In this document: piece by piece, positions 63,001-64,000 of the stretch
How the letters are laid out: every line of letters starts with the position of its first letter
Position numbering within the stretch: position 1 is the stretch's first letter
Source of the DNA: Stichopus chloronotus
Lineage: Eukaryota; Echinodermata; Holothuroidea; Aspidochirotida; Stichopodidae
DNA: 64,000 nt
Reading direction: 5' to 3'
NCBI GenBank assembly: GCA_021234535.1
Contig: CM037836.1
Coordinates: forward strand, 20,636,769-20,700,768
Made by a program: the position numbers and the translations under genes
The notes under the pieces: generated by a model
What the model was told of the DNA's origin: nothing
What the model saw: only the letters and a program-made list of their open reading frames with translations
Databases searched by the model: none

Positions 63001-63125
63001 CCGTTAGCTAACGCTAACGTTGAACCAGCAGTTCCAGTAACTCTCTTCTGACTCCAAGGTCTGGGTCTCTCGTACGACTCTGGCTCTGACTCTGTCTGAC
63101 TGCCCCGTTCATGAGCGCGCCCAGG

Positions 63126-63134
63126 CCTTTTATA
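63126..63134 (-). promoter_or_regulatory. TATA box in the LTR
   Basis: TATAAAAGG on the - strand in a GC-rich context, with CACGTG about 25 bp upstream. Transcription would start near 63100 and run toward lower coordinates through both tandem arrays. Confidence 0.6.
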
Positions 63135-63189
63135 CCTTCCGTTTCCCGCTGTCTTTGGTCACGTGGCGATACCCTGGCGGTAGACCTCG

Positions 63190-63375
63190 ACGATCCGGGG
63201 AAACTGGCAATGTTTACCTCTCCTAGCAACAGTTGCCAGCAAACATTGACTTGTAGGCTTCCTCCCAGGGCAGATAAGCACCCGGGAATTCTCCCCGGGC
63301 CTCCGACAGAGCCTAGAAGTCTGGGAAAACCATCGCTGTTGACGTACCCTAACAACCGTTGCCAGTAAACATCGG
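63190..63375 (-). repeat. Diverged direct duplication in LTR U3
   Basis: CAACAGTTGCCAGCAAACAT (63225-63247) and CAACCGTTGCCAGTAAACAT (63350-63370) head two related segments of about 60 bp each, spaced about 125 bp. Both combine a GTTGCC half-site with a forkhead-like (G)(C/T)AAACA. Enhancer-like duplications in U3 are common in LTR elements. Confidence 0.5.
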
Positions 63376-63642
63376 CTTCTTTCCTTTGTTCCAAAGGCAA
63401 GCGCACATCCGGACTTCTATTTCGGGGCCTTTGAAGCAACCGATGAGAACGAACCGATCGCCTGGTTCCCACCATAGATATTAAATTTCTGGAGTGCAGC
63501 AAGGCTCACTTGGCACAGATTCTTGGCAATACTAAGACTCTAAATTGAGCACTTGCGCGAAACAAAAGAACGCACAGCCCAGTGCAGTAAACGGAGAACT
63601 TTTGCGTAGAGAATAAACGAAAAAAAAGTACCCAGCATTACA

Positions 63643-63655
63643 CCACCCCCACCTC
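63643..63655 (-). promoter_or_regulatory. Polypurine tract of the LTR element
   Basis: On the - strand GAGGTGGGGGTGG, all purine except three T residues, directly abuts the LTR start TGTAATG. This is the expected place for the plus-strand primer in reverse transcription. Confidence 0.65.
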
Positions 63656-63913
63656 AGGTTATGCGTCCCGCATCACCTTTTCCCGTTCCCCTGTCTGTGC
63701 CAATGACCTTTGGATTGGTAATGAAGTGAAGCAGTAGCACAACAAAAGATGAAACAAAAGAATACACAAACCGCACTGGAAGTTACTTTGAACTATGTCT
63801 TATTTTCTCTCCGTCTGATTTATGTAATCAGCCATATGTACAGCCGATTGGAATTAAGCATGAATCAATACTGAATATGTACACAAGAAAAGAAAAACCC
63901 ATAAACCTCTCCC

Positions 63914-64000
63914 CTAAGCCTTCTCAACGCCTTTTATCTTCCTTTCGGTGACCTCAAAAACCCTCCCGTCGGGAAAGTACACTCTCTTGATAGTTTCTTT
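63914..64000 (-). CDS. 3' end of an ORF entering from the right edge, likely retrotransposon
   Basis: The - strand is open from the window edge to TAG at 63914-63916, 28 codons. The end reads RVYFPDGRVFEVTERKIKG, then VEKA. Balanced residue use and the motif PDGR+V+E+TER look protein-coding. It stops about 260 bp before a polypurine tract and LTR on the same strand, the position of the last ORF (pol or a later ORF) of an LTR retrotransposon. Which domain it belongs to cannot be said from 28 residues. Confidence 0.55.
   Translation of the reverse strand, partial: KETIKRVYFPDGRVFEVTERKIKGVEKA

Larger units (their letters stand above)
61783..63642 (-). mobile_element. Predicted 3' LTR of an LTR retrotransposon, 1.86 kb
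   Basis: Read on the - strand it starts TGTAATGCTGGG after a polypurine tract and ends GGCGTTACA. The ends TGTAA and TTACA form the short inverted repeat with TG..CA expected of an LTR. About 510 bp in is TATAAAAGG (63126-63134) with an E-box CACGTG just upstream (63160-63165), so U3 is roughly 63642-63105. The transcribed part then holds the 51-bp and 63-bp tandem arrays. ATTAAA at 61913-61918 is the best poly(A) signal seen. The 5' LTR and body lie beyond the window, so the LTR is not proven by a pair. The superfamily is open, with Gypsy-like possible. Confidence 0.68.

Noticed and set aside
62045..63051. Long repetitive open frames on both strands, up to 137 codons
   Set aside because: Periods of 63 and 51 bp are multiples of three, so stops are avoided in several frames at once. 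No start or splice context, and they lie inside an LTR.
63014..63502. 162-codon open frame on the - strand
   Set aside because: It overlaps the LTR U3, E-box and TATA box. GC-rich DNA gives few stops, and no domain is visible.
1..64000. tRNA, rRNA, CRISPR, bacterial operon features
   Set aside because: No tRNA A/B-box pair or cloverleaf, no rRNA-like segment and no direct-repeat/spacer array was seen. The DNA is eukaryotic, so bacterial sites were not called.

Overview
The window is animal nuclear DNA: AT-rich, gene-poor, with long introns and GT-AG splice sites, and dense in transposon remnants. The only cellular gene I can support is DUOXA (dual oxidase maturation factor), on the + strand from about 17.54 to 43.27 kb. 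Its protein looks like an invertebrate member of the family. The repeated palindrome TAGGCCTA, many poly(C)/poly(G) tracts and the mix of LINE, TTAA-type MITE and LTR sequences made me think of an echinoderm, perhaps a sea cucumber. That assignment is inference, not proof.

Layout. 1-17.5 kb: no recognisable gene; MITEs of three families and a dispersed repeat. 17.50-17.86 kb: candidate TATA promoter and a spliced 5' leader, in which a hairpin covers the 5' splice site. 17.86-43.25 kb: nine DUOXA coding exons whose phases join without a break into 405 codons. Intron 1 is 14.7 kb and holds three MITE A copies, one MITE C copy, a long (TA)n tract, a 21-bp minisatellite and a compound inverted satellite built from 16-bp units. 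A possible alternative last exon with its own poly(A) signal lies just after exon 7. 43.3-50.6 kb: mostly unassigned, with a 29-bp inverted-repeat pair and a dispersed repeat. 50.6-52.1 kb: a 5'-truncated, damaged non-LTR retrotransposon on +. 52.1-60.8 kb: mostly unassigned, with one MITE B. 60.8-61.6 kb: a decayed L1/Tx1-like LINE 3' end on -. 61.78-64.0 kb: the 3' end of an LTR retrotransposon on -: the end of an ORF, a polypurine tract, and a predicted 1.86-kb LTR carrying a 51-bp and a 63-bp tandem array.

Function. DUOXA is a five-pass membrane protein of the endoplasmic reticulum that helps dual oxidase (DUOX) mature and reach the cell surface, where DUOX makes hydrogen peroxide. No DUOX exon was recognised here. 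The other elements look like mobile DNA that has accumulated around and inside this gene. All exon calls were made by eye from splice signals, phase and family similarity, with no alignment or transcript data.
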